Positions 1 through 6,971 of a DNA stretch of 41,296 nucleotides are shown one piece after another. Origin of the DNA: an uncultured Gammaproteobacteria bacterium (lineage in GTDB: Bacteria > Pseudomonadota > Gammaproteobacteria > Pseudomonadales > Porticoccaceae); the NCBI GenBank assembly GCA_913060555.1, contig CAJXRS010000011.1, forward strand, positions 1 through 41,296. Reading direction: 5' to 3'. The notes beneath the pieces were generated by a model. That model did no database searches and was not told the origin of the DNA. It saw nothing but the letters and a program-made list of their open reading frames with translations. The translations under genes and the position numbers were made by a program. The number at the start of each line of letters is the position of its first letter. Position 1 is the stretch's first letter.

Positions 1-54
1 GGCATACGAGATCATGCCTAGTCTCGTGTGCTCGGAGATGTGTATAAGAGACAG
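1..54. other. Residual Nextera i7 adapter (not genomic)
   Basis: The first 54 bases match the Illumina i7 adapter layout: the end of the P7 sequence (GGCATACGAGAT), an 8-base index CATGCCTA, the read-2 primer stretch with one mismatch (GTCTCGTGTGCTCGG instead of GTCTCGTGGGCTCGG), and the transposon mosaic end AGATGTGTATAAGAGACAG. Index CATGCCTA is, from memory, that of Nextera N706. Genomic sequence begins at base 55. Any ORF starting in this stretch is spurious. Confidence 0.97.
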
Positions 55-657
55 GGTATCGTCGGTGAACCAGCCCTCGACCTCGCCGTCGATGGAGATG
101 CCGTTGTCATCGTAGAAAACGATCAGCTTGCCCAATCCCAGGGTGCCTGCCAGCGAGCAAACCTCGTGGGAAATTCCCTCCATCAGGCAGCCATCACCGG
201 CGAACGCATAGGTATGGTGGTCGATCAGCTCATGGTCGGGGCGATTGAACCGCGCCGCCAGCGCGCGCTCGGCAATCGCCATGCCCACGGCATTGGCCAG
301 ACCTTGACCGAGCGGCCCGGTGGTGGTCTCCACGCCCGGGGTTTCGCCGTACTCCGGGTGTCCCGGCGTCTGCGAATGGAGTTGGCGAAAGCGGCGCAAT
401 TCCTCGATGGGCAGGTCATAGCCGCTCAGGTGCAGCAGCGAATAGAGCAGCATGGAGCCGTGGCCGTTGGAGAGCACAAAGCGATCGCGATTGGGCCAGG
501 CGGGGTTCCCCGGGTTGTGCACCAGAAACCGGTTCCAGAGTACCTCGGCGATATCGGCCATGCCCATGGGCGCACCCGGATGGCCACTGTTGGCCTGCTG
601 CACCGCATCCATGCTGAGCGCCCGGATGGCATTGGCGAGATCGCGGGGCTCGGTCAT
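55..657 (-). CDS. tkt: Transketolase, N-terminal part (cut by contig end)
   Basis: Transketolase moves two-carbon ketol units in the pentose phosphate and Calvin cycles using thiamine diphosphate. Read from ATG 657 the frame stays open for 201 codons to the adapter junction. It encodes [20 protein letters not shown], then the TPP-domain hallmarks [51 protein letters not shown] and the GDGCLMEG diphosphate/Mg loop. A GGAG lies about 9 bases before the ATG. Roughly the first third of a ~665-residue enzyme is present; the rest is missing because the contig ends, not because the gene is broken. Neighbouring genes give no clue whether it serves carbon fixation or only sugar interconversion. Confidence 0.95.
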
Positions 658-954
658 TGAGTTCTCCGGAGGCTGGGCGCAATGGGGGCGCTATTCTCCC
701 GTACTGGGCCCGGTGCGTAAAGGAAGCGAAAAGCGAGTGCGGGCGCCCCAGGCCGCGGCGATTACTCTTCTGGCAGACCCACGGCTGGTGCGGGAATTCG
801 GCCACATTGGACCACTTGGTGGGCAACTCCGGCGAATGTGGTTCGACCTATCCGCGACATCCAGCGTGAAGATATGATGAGATGAACTGATTTTTTCGGG
901 CGCAATATCCTGCGCCGCGGTCTCGGGCGCCCTGCCACGGGCACGTCTGAGTCG

Positions 955-1046
955 CCCATGGCGACGGATACCCCTCAGGGTGTTCCCTGCGCCATGCGCA
1001 CCGCATGCTCATGGGCCTCGGGAGAAAACTTCTTCGACCTGTTCAC
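955..1046 (-). pseudogene. Remnant of IS3-family OrfA transposase N-terminus
   Basis: On the minus strand a GTG at 1046 starts VNRSKKFSPEAHEHAVRMAQ, which matches the usual beginning of IS3-family OrfA (MKRSKKFSPEVRERAVRMV). One extra base near 980 then shifts the frame; in the next frame the family's EH-GEYPS-W continuation is recognisable as EHPEGYPSPW. After that, similarity stops. The piece is about 90 bases of a roughly 90-codon gene, with no OrfB and no clear terminal repeats, so it is a dead relic. The 300 bases between it and tkt (658-954) show no gene I can support. Confidence 0.7.
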
Positions 1047-1238
1047 GGCTCCGTTCTCTCGAGTGTTGGCGCGCCTTCGCAACCCGGGCGGTTCACCGCC
1101 GCCGCATTCCCGATAGCGCTGGACCCACGGGTCGGGAATCTCCCTGGACATCGCCGCGCAGCCATTCCGCAGCCATGTGGACTGTACTAAAATGCGCGGC
1201 CCATCCTGCGGCACGCCGGTCCGCCTGGCAGCTCCAGC

Positions 1239-1721
1239 ATGCAGATCGAACGCGACAAGGCGGTCACCTTCCATTATTCGCTGAGCGACTCGGACGGTAA
1301 CCGCATCGACACCAGCCGTGGACGCGAGCCCCAAGCCTACCTGCATGGCCACGGCAATCTGTTGCCGGCGCTGGAGGAACAGCTCGCCGGGCGTACCGCC
1401 GGAGAAACCCTGTCGGTGACCCTGCCCCCGGCGCAGGCCTATGGCGAGCGCCGGGACGGGGCGATCGCCCGGGTGCCCATCAAGCATCTGGCGACCCAGG
1501 GCAAGCTGGCGCCCGGACAGGTGGTAGGGGTCCGCGAGGCGCGAGGTCTGCGCCGCGCGGTGGTCGCCAAGGTCGGTAAGTTCAACGCCGATGTCGACTT
1601 CAACCACCCACTCGCCGGCCAGACTCTGGTGTTCGATATCGAAATCATGGCGGTGCGCGATGCCACTGCGGAAGAAATCGGCCACGGCCATGCCCACGGC
1701 GAGGGTGGCCACCGGCACTGA
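1239..1721 (+). CDS. slyD: FKBP-type peptidyl-prolyl isomerase, SlyD family
   Basis: A 160-residue cytoplasmic prolyl isomerase and chaperone. The FKBP half opens with VTFHYSLSDSDGNRIDTS and continues through LPALEEQLAG and AYGERRDG, where the insert-in-flap chaperone domain begins (about residues 67-125). The protein closes with the beta strand TLVFDIEIMAVRDAT and a short histidine-rich tail (HGHAHGEGGHRH) typical of SlyD, which binds nickel and other metals and can feed hydrogenase maturation. The ribosome site is weak. A -10-like TAAAAT lies at 1188-1193, about 46 bases upstream. No hydrogenase genes are in the window, so a metal-delivery role here is only family inference. Confidence 0.93.
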   Translation: MQIERDKAVTFHYSLSDSDGNRIDTSRGREPQAYLHGHGNLLPALEEQLAGRTAGETLSVTLPPAQAYGERRDGAIARVPIKHLATQGKLAPGQVVGVREARGLRRAVVAKVGKFNADVDFNHPLAGQTLVFDIEIMAVRDATAEEIGHGHAHGEGGHRH

Positions 1722-1773
1722 GCCGATCGGCGACGAGCGATGATCAGGGAAGACCCCAAGGGAGCAGCAGTCC

Positions 1774-2055
1774 ATGTTGGAAGTAAACGAATATCACGCC
1801 GGCAAGGTGAAATCGATCGGATTCCAGACCCGGTCGCTGCCGGCCACGGTGGGTGTCATGGAGGCCGGCGAGTATGAATTCAGCACCAGCCGCCACGAGA
1901 CCATGACGGTGATCAGCGGCGCCATACGCATCCAGCTGGCCGACAGTGACGAGTGGCATACCTACCACTCCGGCGAGACTTTCGAAGTGCCCGCCGGCCA
2001 GATCTTCAAGGCCAGGATCGCCGCCGCCACTGCGTATTTCTGCACCTACGGCTGA
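1774..2055 (+). CDS. ppnP: Pyrimidine/purine nucleoside phosphorylase PpnP (DUF1255)
   Basis: A 93-residue single-domain cupin with the signature of the PpnP/YaiE family: NEYHAGKVKSIGFQ at the N-terminus, GVMEAGEYEFST, then the GETFEVPAGQIFKARI barrel strand and a YFCTYG end. The family phosphorolyses several nucleosides to base plus ribose-1-phosphate in the cytosol. Length is normal. A GGGAG lies about 10 bases upstream of the ATG. It follows slyD by 52 bases on the same strand and may share its transcript, although the two functions are unrelated. Confidence 0.93.
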   Translation: MLEVNEYHAGKVKSIGFQTRSLPATVGVMEAGEYEFSTSRHETMTVISGAIRIQLADSDEWHTYHSGETFEVPAGQIFKARIAAATAYFCTYG

Positions 2056-2109
2056 CCCCCGCTTGTCAGCGCCCCCCGCGGCTGCCCACAATGGGCCGGG
2101 GAGGTGCCC

Positions 2110-2895
2110 ATGGAACTCGATCTGACCGGCCGCAGGGTGCTGATCACCGGCGGCTCGCGCGGCATCGGCCGCGCCATTGCCGAACGCCTGGCAGCCGAGG
2201 GTTGCCAACTGCAGCTGGCGGCGCGCTCCGCCACGGACCTGGAGCAGGCCCGTGCCCAGTTGACCGCCCGCTATCCGGTGGCAGTGGACTGCCATGCGCT
2301 GGATCTGGCCGAGGGCGAAGCCGTCGCCCGGCTCGCTCAAGCCTGCGCGGACGTGGACATTCTGATCAACAACGCCGGCGCCATCCCCGGGGGTGGCCTG
2401 CAGGACGTCGACGAAACCCGTTGGCGGCAGGCCTGGGAGCTGAAGGTGTTCGGCTACATCAACCTGTGCCGCGCACTCTACCCGGCAATGGTCAAGCGCT
2501 CCGGCGGGGTGATCCTGAACCTGGTCGGCATCGCCGGCGGCGAGATCACCGAGGGCGGCTACCTGGCAGGGACCACGGGCAACGCGGCGCTGGCGGCCTT
2601 CACCCGCGCGCTGGGCGGGGTCAGCCCTGCCGACGGGGTGCGGGTGCTGGGCATCAACCCGGGCATGACCGCCACCGATCGCCTGGTGAACCTGATGCGC
2701 GAGACCGCAGTCGCCAAGGGTCTGGCTGCGGATGACTGGCGCCGGCTCACCGCCGACCAGCCCTTTGGCCGCCCGGCGGAACCTGCCGAAGTCGCCGACC
2801 TGGCGGCTTTTCTGGTTTCCGACCGCGCCGCCTATATCAGCGGCACCCTGATCACCATCGACGGCGGGCTCTCCTCCCGCGGCCGGTTGTTCTGA
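2110..2895 (+). CDS. SDR-family oxidoreductase with atypical active site
   Basis: A 261-residue Rossmann-fold protein of the short-chain dehydrogenase/reductase family. It has the nucleotide-binding GGSRGIG near residue 13, ALDLAE for adenine contact, NNAG near residue 87, and the C-terminal PAEVADLAAFLVSDRAAYISG...IDGG block. The start was chosen at ATG 2110 because GGGGAGG sits 6 bases before it; an in-frame GTG at 2104 overlaps that site. The usual catalytic YxxxK is not present: the region reads GGYLAGTTGNAALAAFTRAL, so Tyr is kept but the Lys position is Thr. Other SDRs with a GN-type motif here are known to me, so this is probably a subgroup. Substrate unknown. Confidence 0.88.
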   Translation: MELDLTGRRVLITGGSRGIGRAIAERLAAEGCQLQLAARSATDLEQARAQLTARYPVAVDCHALDLAEGEAVARLAQACADVDILINNAGAIPGGGLQDVDETRWRQAWELKVFGYINLCRALYPAMVKRSGGVILNLVGIAGGEITEGGYLAGTTGNAALAAFTRALGGVSPADGVRVLGINPGMTATDRLVNLMRETAVAKGLAADDWRRLTADQPFGRPAEPAEVADLAAFLVSDRAAYISGTLITIDGGLSSRGRLF

Positions 2896-2943
2896 AAGCC
2901 TCCATCCCGAGCGCGCCGGCCATCACCACTCCCTGTCCGACGT

Positions 2944-2976
2944 AAAAAGGCCCGCGGCAGGTGCCGCGGGCCTTTT
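2944..2976. terminator. Bidirectional intrinsic terminator
   Basis: A perfect 10-bp GC-rich stem (2949-2958 with 2963-2972, loop AGGT) is preceded by five A and followed by four T. It can therefore stop transcription from the SDR gene on the left and from the convergent outer-membrane protein gene on the right. Confidence 0.9.
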
Positions 2977-3032
2977 CGTGGTTCAAGCGAGTATCTGGGC
3001 AGAATGGGCAGTGCCATACCGCCCGGTCGTAT

Positions 3033-3704
3033 TCAGAAGCTCCAGCGCGCGCCGAGACTCCACAGATCGGCTTCGGGATCGGCGCTCCCGGTGTCCAACT
3101 CCCAGCGCTCCCAGTTGGCGATCAGTCCCAGCTGTGGAGTGAGGCTGTACACCGCGCCTACACCGTACACCCAAGCGTCGACATCTTGCCCCGCGCCAGC
3201 GAGAAAGCCGTCGAATTCGTCATATTCACGGTAGCTTGCCAGGCCATTGAGCTCCAGCCGTTCGAGCGTCTTCCAGCGCAGGCCGGCGGAGAGCCCATAG
3301 CCGTCGGCCTGGCTGCCGGCGGGGTCGATGCGCTCGTAGGAAACACCGCCCCAGGCATCAAGCTGGTTGGGGCCGGACAGCAGCGCGTAGTTGACGCCGA
3401 CACCCAGCGACTGAACATCGATGCTGGATTCACCGGCACCCGGCAATTCGAGATCGAGCCCGGCATGAGAGCCCCACACGAAGACATTGTCGGTCAGCGC
3501 GGCGGACCCTTTGAAACGGACGCCGTCGATATCCATGTCCTGGACCCCGGGGATATCGGCGTCCACCTCATCGCCAAACACATACTCGGCTTCCAGGTAG
3601 CTGTAGTTGATATTGTCCGCGGCGTGCAGCGCGGCACTGCCGAACACGACGGGAAGCAGGGCAATACCTGCCAATGACGAAAGTGCTCTACACTTGGTAT
3701 TCAT
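3033..3704 (-). CDS. Outer-membrane beta-barrel protein, OmpA/OprF-like fold
   Basis: A 223-residue exported protein. Residues 1-29 form a signal peptide (Arg/Lys start, hydrophobic core SLAGIALLPVVFGSAALHA, AxA-type cleavage before DNINY). The mature part alternates short amphipathic strands with turns (YSYLEAEYVFGDEVD, GVRFKGSAALTDNVFVWGSHAGL, SLGVGVNYALL, AWGGVSYERI, GLSAGLRWKTLERLELNGLASY, WVYGVGAVYSL, LGLIANWERWEL). It ends in Phe (SLGARWSF), the usual signal for outer-membrane insertion. About eight strands fit a small barrel. AAGGAG precedes the ATG. No specific substrate or partner can be named, and no operon partners are adjacent. Confidence 0.85.
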   Translation of the reverse strand: MNTKCRALSSLAGIALLPVVFGSAALHAADNINYSYLEAEYVFGDEVDADIPGVQDMDIDGVRFKGSAALTDNVFVWGSHAGLDLELPGAGESSIDVQSLGVGVNYALLSGPNQLDAWGGVSYERIDPAGSQADGYGLSAGLRWKTLERLELNGLASYREYDEFDGFLAGAGQDVDAWVYGVGAVYSLTPQLGLIANWERWELDTGSADPEADLWSLGARWSF

Positions 3705-3832
3705 GTTGATACTCCTTGGTTTTTACAGCTTGTCATCAAATTGTAACAGGCTCAGTTCCTGAGTCGCGGTTGCTGCACCAAAAATTACCATCGCACGCAC
3801 CAGCTTGAGGCATGGAGCGCAAAAACATCGAG

Positions 3833-3938
3833 GGAGGAAAGACCCATGGAGGAAAGACCCATGGAGGAAAGACCCATGGAGGAAAGACCCGTGGAGGAAA
3901 GACCCATGGAGGAAAGACCCGTGGAGGAAAGACCCATG
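3833..3938 (+). repeat. Seven tandem 15-bp ribosome-site/start-codon modules
   Basis: GGAGGAAAGACCCRTG is repeated head to tail seven times with a 15-bp period. Each unit has a strong GGAGGA Shine-Dalgarno motif 7 bases before an ATG (five units) or GTG (two units: starts at 3891 and 3921). Because 15 is divisible by 3, all seven starts (3846, 3861, 3876, 3891, 3906, 3921, 3936) lie in the frame of the downstream gene, and internal units encode the pentapeptide MEERP or VEERP. Confidence 0.97.
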
Positions 3939-4514
3939 CCCACCGCTTGGCCCATCAGCCGATTCCCGGTTCCCGAGCTCGACGGCCTGCCCGAGGACAT
4001 CCGCGAGCAGATCCTCGCGGTGCAGGAGAAGACCGGCTTCGTCCCCAATGTGTTTCTCGCGCTCGCCCACCGTCCCGAAGAGTGGCGCGGCTTCTTCGCG
4101 CTCCACGACGCCATCATGAAACACGACAGCAGCCTCACCAGGGCCGAGAAGGAGATGATCGTGGTCGCGGTCAGCGGCGGCAACGAGTGCCACTACTGCG
4201 TCATCGCCCATGGCGCCATCCTGCGCATCCTGGCCAGGCAATCGCGGCTCGCCGACCAGCTCGCCATCAACTACCGCAAGGCCGACATCACCCCGCGCCA
4301 GCGCGCCATGCTCGACTTCGCCATGAAGGTCAGCCGCCAGTCCGAGGCGATCGAGGAAACCGACTACGCCCGCCTGCGCGAGCACGGCTTCGACGACGAG
4401 GACAGCTGGGATATCGGCGCCATCGCCGCCTTCTTCTGCCTCTCCAACCGGCTGGCGAACCTGATCGGCATTCGTCCCAACGACGAGTTCTACGGCATGG
4501 GGCGGGATTTCTGA
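3846..4514 (+). CDS. Peroxidase-related AhpD/CMD-family enzyme with repeated start region
   Basis: An all-helical protein of the carboxymuconolactone decarboxylase/AhpD superfamily, peroxidase-related subgroup. The conserved body starts at ATG 3936 (MPTAWPISRFPVPELDGLPE) and has about 192 residues. Its redox centre is ECHYCVIAHGAIL: two Cys in CxxC spacing followed by His, as in AhpD. The FIPNVF-like segment (GFVPNVFLALAHRPEEWRGFF) is typical of the subgroup, which is thought to reduce peroxides or handle alkylhydroperoxidase cycling in the cytosol. The longest start at 3846 adds MEERP repeats; any of seven in-frame starts could be used, since each has the same ribosome site. The 230 bp before it up to the divergent porin gene contain no other gene. 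Confidence 0.88.
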   Translation: MEERPMEERPMEERPVEERPMEERPVEERPMPTAWPISRFPVPELDGLPEDIREQILAVQEKTGFVPNVFLALAHRPEEWRGFFALHDAIMKHDSSLTRAEKEMIVVAVSGGNECHYCVIAHGAILRILARQSRLADQLAINYRKADITPRQRAMLDFAMKVSRQSEAIEETDYARLREHGFDDEDSWDIGAIAAFFCLSNRLANLIGIRPNDEFYGMGRDF

Positions 4515-4524
4515 GCCGGCAGGC

Positions 4525-6345
4525 TCAGAAGTTCATCAGCGCCAGTTCACCCGGATAGGGATCGAGATACCAGGAGTTGGCGATGAAGGGATCCGGTGCC
4601 TTGCGGAAGTGGTGGCGGAGCAGGGTGAGGGGCACCACCAGGGGCACATTGCCGAGCCGATAGGCCTCGATCACCTCGACCAGTTCGGCCCGGTCGTCGG
4701 CGTCGAGCTCGCGCTTGAGGTAACCCTGGATGTGCTGGAGCACATTGACGTGGTTGCCGCGGGAGGCGACCCGCTTCAGGGTATCCATGACGCCGCGGAT
4801 ATAGGCCTCGGCGCGCTCCCCGAGAGCCCCCTCGGCTGCCGCCAGTCGGCCCAGTTCGCGAGCCCGGTTCTGGTCGTGGCTCATCAGAATGAGCTTGTGG
4901 CGGGCGTGAAACTCGGTGAGCACGCGTGCACTCAACCCACCCGCGGTGGCCTGCCGCCAGCGCCACAGTACATAGACGCGGCGCACGAAGTTCTCGCGCA
5001 GCGCTGGGTCCATGAGTCGCCCCTCCTCCTCCACGGGCAACAGCGGGAAATTGGTCATCAGGCGCTCGGCATACAGGCCCCTGCCATCGCGCACCGGCTG
5101 GTCGCGGCCCTCCGCATAGCGCCGCACGCGCGCCATCCCGCAACTGGGCGAATCCTTCTTGAGCAGATAGCCGTAGAGGCCTGAGTGCCAGGTGCGGCGC
5201 GCCTCCGCGGTTTCCCGCAGGCGCTCGGTGACATCGAGCGCTGCGTCCCGCACCCCCAGGGCCCGCACGCCGCCGGCGGTCTGCACCAGCCGCACCGGCG
5301 GCCGCGGCACGCCCAGGCCGGCGGCCACTTCCGGGCAGAAGGGCTGGAGATCGAAGTAGCGGCCCAGGGTCTCGCGGATATAGTCGTTGCGCTTGTGGCC
5401 GCCGTCGTGGCGCACCTGCTCGCCGAGCAGGCAGCTGCTGATGCCGATGGGGATGCGATCCGCGCTCGGATGCGTCATGGACTCGCACCGGCCGGCGCGG
5501 CGCGCGGCGATCAGCGGCAGATAACCCGAACGCCAATCCGGAAACCGGAAGCGATAGCCGAGCGCGCGCAGCCGATCGTTGCGACAGCGCTTGTTGCGCC
5601 CGGTGCCGGTCCTGGCCGGTGGCGCAGGGACTCCGAGTGCCGCCGCCAGCCCTCTGGCGACAGCGCCGAGCGGCGCCGGGCAGCAGTCACTGGCGAGATA
5701 TCTCGGTGCAAGCGAGGCACCTGACAGCGCCCTGCGGTGGAGGAATTCCAGCACCCCGATACAGTCCTCCCGGTGGATGCGATTGCCGTAACGAGGGGGC
5801 GCGTATTGCACCGGCGCGCCCTGCGCGACCTGGCCCAGGAAGCGTTCCCGGCGCGGGCCGTAGATCCCCGAAAAGCGGATCACGGTGGCTGGTGCACCGG
5901 CCGCGGCCAGATGCCGCTCGGCGGTCAGCAGATGGCGTGCGGTGGCCGCCGCCGGCCGGGTCGGGGAATCCTCGTCCACCCACTCCCCGGCGTCCTGCCC
6001 GTAAACGCTGGTGGAGGAGACGAAAAACCAGTGCCCGACGCGACCCTGCAGGGCCTCCACCAACCGCGCCACACCGCTGTCGTAGAGGGCGCGGTAGGTG
6101 TCGGCGTCGCGGGATCCGGGCGCCAGGATCACGAACACCTGATCGAAAAAGACCTCGCCATCGAAAAAGACCTCGCCGAGATCGGGTGCCGCCGATGCCA
6201 GATCGGCGCAGTGATAGCTCACCCCCGGCAAGGGTCGTTCGGGCGGGCTGCGCTTCAGCGCGCTCACCCGGTGCCCGGCGGCGACCAGACGGGCGGCCAG
6301 CGCGCTGCCCAGGTCGCCGCAGCCAGCGAGCAGTACCGTCGCCAT
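4525..6345 (-). CDS. Fused NAD-epimerase-like SDR plus DUF523-DUF1722 protein
   Basis: One 606-codon frame with no internal stop encodes what are usually two proteins. Residues 1-290 are an extended-SDR epimerase of the YeeZ type (MATVLLAGCGDLGSALAARL Rossmann loop, VSSTSVYGQ, RFSGIYGP). From about residue 290 it continues with MTHPSADRIPIGISSCLLG and DGGHKRNDY (DUF523), YLLKKDSPSCGM, and then DUF1722 (HARHKLILMSHDQ, LMNF end), together like YbgA plus its partner. The inner Met at 5478 has no convincing ribosome site, so a real fusion is likely; independent initiation there is the alternative. ATG 6345 overlaps the stop of the DUF2238 gene (TGATG) and has GGGAGG upstream. Substrates of both halves are unknown. 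Confidence 0.82.
   Translation of the reverse strand: MATVLLAGCGDLGSALAARLVAAGHRVSALKRSPPERPLPGVSYHCADLASAAPDLGEVFFDGEVFFDQVFVILAPGSRDADTYRALYDSGVARLVEALQGRVGHWFFVSSTSVYGQDAGEWVDEDSPTRPAAATARHLLTAERHLAAAGAPATVIRFSGIYGPRRERFLGQVAQGAPVQYAPPRYGNRIHREDCIGVLEFLHRRALSGASLAPRYLASDCCPAPLGAVARGLAAALGVPAPPARTGTGRNKRCRNDRLRALGYRFRFPDWRSGYLPLIAARRAGRCESMTHPSADRIPIGISSCLLGEQVRHDGGHKRNDYIRETLGRYFDLQPFCPEVAAGLGVPRPPVRLVQTAGGVRALGVRDAALDVTERLRETAEARRTWHSGLYGYLLKKDSPSCGMARVRRYAEGRDQPVRDGRGLYAERLMTNFPLLPVEEEGRLMDPALRENFVRRVYVLWRWRQATAGGLSARVLTEFHARHKLILMSHDQNRARELGRLAAAEGALGERAEAYIRGVMDTLKRVASRGNHVNVLQHIQGYLKRELDADDRAELVEVIEAYRLGNVPLVVPLTLLRHHFRKAPDPFIANSWYLDPYPGELALMNF
6142..6177. repeat. 18-bp perfect tandem duplication inside the epimerase gene
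   Basis: ATCGAAAAAGACCTCGCC occurs twice in direct succession (6142-6159 and 6160-6177). On the coding strand it duplicates six residues, giving GEVFFDGEVFFD between the second and third Rossmann strands. The frame is preserved. It looks like a recent slippage product. Confidence 0.95.
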
Positions 6346-6971
6346 CAGCGGGCACCTCCCCGCGCCGGCAGGCGCGCCAGCTGGCGATCGTGGATGCGCC
6401 CCAGCAATAATTGCGCGGTGACGCCGCCGAGCAGGGCGAACAACATGTCCCACTGGGTATCCCAGGGATCTCCCTGGGTCCCCAGAAAGGCGATGGCGCC
6501 CTGCTCGGCAACCACCGCCGTCCACCATTCGATCAGCTCATAGCTGGCGGCCAGCGCCAGCACGAAGCAGCACACCAGAAAGAACAGCCAGCCGCCGGGC
6601 ATCAGCACCCGGTGGCGCAGCAGGATCTCGCGGGCCAGGATGGCGGGGATGAAACCCTGCGCCAGATGGCCGATGCGGTCGTAGTGATTGCGCGCGAAAC
6701 CGAACGCCTCCTCCATCCAGAAGCCCACGGGAACCCGCGCATAGGTGTAGTGGGCACCCACCAGCAGCACGATGCCGTGTACCGCGATCAACCAGTAGGC
6801 CAACCGGGTGAGCGGAAATCGCGCTCGGGTGGTCGCCAGCAGCGGCAGCGCAATCAGCACCGGGAGCGCCTCCAGCCACCAGGTGAGGCGGTCGGCGGGC
6901 TGCTGCCAGGACCAGGCGGTGACCCCCAGCACCAGGGCCGCCAGGCCCATCAGCTCGGCGTTGCGAATCAC
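6345..6971 (-). CDS. DUF2238 (YjdF-like) inner-membrane protein
   Basis: A 208-residue polytopic protein with about six hydrophobic helices: residues 7-22, 33-47, 56-75, 105-118, 128-147 and 180-193. The loop VPVGFWMEEAFGFARNHYDRIGHLAQGF and the later SYELIEWWTAVV and QGDPWDTQWDMLFALLGG are the conserved blocks of DUF2238, with buried Glu, His and Asp residues that could bind a metal or lipid headgroup. The start is GTG 6971, which overlaps the mpl stop as GTGA. Its own stop overlaps the next gene as TGATG, so the three genes form a translationally coupled operon. The biochemical role of the family is not known to me. Confidence 0.87.
   Translation of the reverse strand: MIRNAELMGLAALVLGVTAWSWQQPADRLTWWLEALPVLIALPLLATTRARFPLTRLAYWLIAVHGIVLLVGAHYTYARVPVGFWMEEAFGFARNHYDRIGHLAQGFIPAILAREILLRHRVLMPGGWLFFLVCCFVLALAASYELIEWWTAVVAEQGAIAFLGTQGDPWDTQWDMLFALLGGVTAQLLLGRIHDRQLARLPARGGAR

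Noticed and set aside
899-917. GGCGCA-N6-TGCGCC hairpin next to a T run as a terminator
   Set aside because: The T run precedes the hairpin on the plus strand and would be A on the minus strand, so neither orientation makes a terminator.
3723-4385. Minus-strand frame with FLHGS repeats
   Set aside because: It is the reverse reading of the 15-bp ribosome-site repeats and of the AhpD-like gene; no ribosome site or family similarity.
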